A stretch of DNA of 64,000 bases from Spartobacteria bacterium UBA695 (lineage in GTDB: Bacteria > Verrucomicrobiota > Verrucomicrobiia > Chthoniobacterales > Chthoniobacteraceae). The stretch covers positions 1-64,000 of the forward strand of contig DBMP01000008.1 of NCBI GenBank assembly GCA_002298145.1, given 5' to 3'. Shown here one piece after another: positions 62,495-64,000 of this stretch (its first letter is position 1; each line of letters begins with the position of its first letter). The notes beneath the pieces are model-generated. The model did no database searches. It had not been told where the DNA came from and was given only the letters and a program-made list of their open reading frames with translations. The position numbers were made by a program, and so were the translations under genes.

Positions 62495-63496
62495 ATGAAA
62501 CCAAGCCTGCTCTCCATTTTTCTCCTCCTATCTGGCATCCAGCTGGCGACAGCTGCCGATTCCACTTTTTCCAAGGATAACGCGCATGTCTTTATCATTG
62601 AGGACGGGCACCCAGCCCTTATCGACGTAGACTTGCAGAAGCGTGGATGCCAAGGCGTTGATTTAAGCAAGACCTTGGGGGCGCCCATCAGGGCGGTGAC
62701 TCTATCGAATGCAGGGTTTGTCCTCTGCGCCACCAAAGACGCTCTGTGGGCTTACGACCCATCGAACGGAAAATGTGTCAAGATTTGCGCAGGTCCCGAA
62801 CAAGAGGCCGGGAAACCCTACTTTATCAACGATATTGCTTATAACCCGAAGACAGAGGAGGTTCTCGCAAGTTGTTCGACAGAGGATTCCGGCTGGGGGA
62901 AGGACAAACTTTTTTGCCTGCCAAAAAACGGGGAGCAATGGCAGGTGGTCAGAGATGGATATGCCGGTCATCCGATCTTTAGCGAAGACGGGACACTCTT
63001 TTACGTCTCTGGCGGCGATCTCTGGGTCGGATCGGTTCAAAAAGCTTCCGCAGATGCCAAACCAAACCTGCGCTTCTCCGGATACTGCTACGCTCCGCTC
63101 GCCGGTCTAGAGGTGGGCAATTTTAATTCTAGTTCGACCGGCTTGTATGCGATCGCCGTTTCCCGGGGGATGATTTACGGCAACTTCAAGCGCATGGGCG
63201 GAAGCGGCTGGGGGTCCATGATTCGCTTCAAACGGCCGGTTTATCCGAATGAACAGGGAGGGCCCAACCCGGCTTCGCCCCAAGACAGGGCGGCGTATTG
63301 GAAAAATCTTCGGGCGATCTTTGACTCCTATGAGGACATTGGCGGCCCTCAAATCTCTTCATCCCTCTGTACATCGCGGGATGGGCACCTCACCTTTTAT
63401 ACCAATTCCCGGGCGGCCGAGGCGTTTTTGGTCGAAAACGATGGGAAGCCCGCGCCAATCGAAATCAAAGGGCTCACCGATCGCGAGAAAGAATGA
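62495..63496 (+). CDS. Secreted hypothetical protein, beta-propeller-like (first of tandem pair)
   Basis: This 333-residue protein from the ATG at 62495 has a clear signal peptide (LLSIFLLLSGIQLATAA). The mature part reads as repeated beta-strand segments (ALIDVDLQKRGCQGVDLSKT, then VLCATKDALWAYDPSNGKC), resembling a beta-propeller with a fold like quinoprotein or six-bladed propellers. No catalytic motif is seen. The bases before the start read GGTCACCGGA, the same as before the next gene. The function is unknown. Confidence 0.7.
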   Translation: MKPSLLSIFLLLSGIQLATAADSTFSKDNAHVFIIEDGHPALIDVDLQKRGCQGVDLSKTLGAPIRAVTLSNAGFVLCATKDALWAYDPSNGKCVKICAGPEQEAGKPYFINDIAYNPKTEEVLASCSTEDSGWGKDKLFCLPKNGEQWQVVRDGYAGHPIFSEDGTLFYVSGGDLWVGSVQKASADAKPNLRFSGYCYAPLAGLEVGNFNSSSTGLYAIAVSRGMIYGNFKRMGGSGWGSMIRFKRPVYPNEQGGPNPASPQDRAAYWKNLRAIFDSYEDIGGPQISSSLCTSRDGHLTFYTNSRAAEAFLVENDGKPAPIEIKGLTDREKE

Positions 63497-63505
63497 TTCA
63501 CCGGA

Positions 63506-64000
63506 ATGAAACCAGTATTTCTCTCTATTTTCCTCCTCGTATGTGGTCTCCGGCTGGCGACGGCGGCGGATTCCACGTTTTCCCAGGACAACCAGCACGT
63601 ATTCATCGTTTCCAAGGGGAAACCGGCGCTCATTGACGTGGATTTGCAAAAGAAGGAATCCAAGCTGATTGACCTGAGCAAAACCGTTAAGCTCCCCATT
63701 AACTCGGTAACGTTGTCAAATGCCGGGTATGTCCTGTGCGCGACCGAAAAGGCGATATGGGCTTACGATCCGGCGAAGGGGAAATGCATCAAGGTTTGTA
63801 GCGCCCCCGGGCAAGGGACCGATGAACCCTCGTCTATCAGTGACATTGCTTACAATCCAAAGAGCGAAGAGGTTCTGGCGGTTTGTGGAGGCCTTTATTG
63901 CCGGACCAAAAAACAGGGAAAATGGGAACGTGTTGGGGACCGCTACGAGACTTATCCCAGACACCCTGTTTTTGCGGAAAACGGGACGCTTTTTTGCATC
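63506..64000 (+). CDS. Secreted hypothetical protein, second of tandem pair (cut by window edge)
   Basis: This starts 9 bases after the previous stop. The signal peptide (VFLSIFLLVCGLRLATAA) and the mature sequence (DSTFSQDNQHVFIVSKGKPA, then ALIDVDLQKKESKLIDLSKT) are clearly homologous to the previous gene over at least 160 residues, with differences throughout. The 3' part lies outside the window. The pair is a tandem duplication. Confidence 0.75.
   Translation, partial: MKPVFLSIFLLVCGLRLATAADSTFSQDNQHVFIVSKGKPALIDVDLQKKESKLIDLSKTVKLPINSVTLSNAGYVLCATEKAIWAYDPAKGKCIKVCSAPGQGTDEPSSISDIAYNPKSEEVLAVCGGLYCRTKKQGKWERVGDRYETYPRHPVFAENGTLFCI

Noticed and set aside
1..64000. CRISPR arrays, rRNA and tRNA genes
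   Set aside because: I looked for regularly spaced direct repeats and for tRNA-like cloverleaves at the island ends and saw none.

Overview
The window looks like a chromosomal segment of a verrucomicrobial bacterium. The best evidence is a four-gene Verru_Chthon cassette (order D-B-C-A), a huge autotransporter-repeat protein with a PEP-CTERM anchor, an integrase subtype with Asn in place of the catalytic His residues, and the style of the housekeeping genes. All calls come from reading the sequence and from family knowledge; no database search was run.

Layout. (1) 1-1000: right part of an IS3-family element whose second reading frame is frameshifted. (2) 1.1-4.5 kb: an FAD-dependent oxidoreductase and, on the other strand, a sugar-type MFS permease, separated by an IS21 remnant. 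(3) 4.6-14.8 kb: a PEP-CTERM autotransporter-repeat protein (minus strand) faces a carbohydrate operon (plus strand) of a secreted protein, a clan GH-A glycosidase with a CBM9-like domain, a LacI regulator and a GH130 phosphorylase-type protein. The two units carry copies of the same roughly 150-bp leader in inverted orientation, each with an AGGGTTA-N3-TAAC(C/T)CT palindrome. Decayed transposase sequence lies between them. (4) 14.9-22.6 kb: the Verru_Chthon cassette, an SGNH hydrolase, and a fragment of a second cassette A gene. (5) 22.7-24.8 kb: a group II intron with reverse transcriptase, and an SMR efflux gene. (6) About 25.9-32.1 kb: a small integrative element (integrase, excisionase-like protein, primase-helicase, hypothetical proteins) with no phage structural genes.

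(7) From 32.2 kb onward the sequence is GC-rich and mostly core-like: an AraC regulator divergent from a GH2 glycosidase; htpG; a type IV pilus motor cluster (PilB N-domain-like protein, PilB, two PilT-family ATPases, a receiver-like protein); a P-II protein; UppP; a DJ-1/PfpI protein; obg with a glycosyltransferase; an ornithine-lipid gene pair (olsB/olsA-like) with a nested palindromic element between the genes; an MFS carrier; an L,D-transpeptidase; an esterase; phosphofructokinase; and an APC permease fused to a universal-stress domain. A minus-strand operon follows (yqeY-ispD-M16 peptidase-tlyA-NAD kinase-EIIA-like), then a second EIIA-like protein, QueD, and two tandem secreted paralogues, the second cut by the window edge.

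Working together: regions 3 and 4 suggest capture and breakdown of plant or mannan-type polysaccharide. Surface proteins, secreted hydrolases and a pseudopilin tip-like complex are close to each other, and the pilus motors lie about 20 kb away. That link is an inference. The most interesting signals are the inverted-duplicate leader with its candidate operator, the resemblance of cassette D-B-C-A to GspH-I-J-K minor pseudopilins, and the compact satellite-like island.
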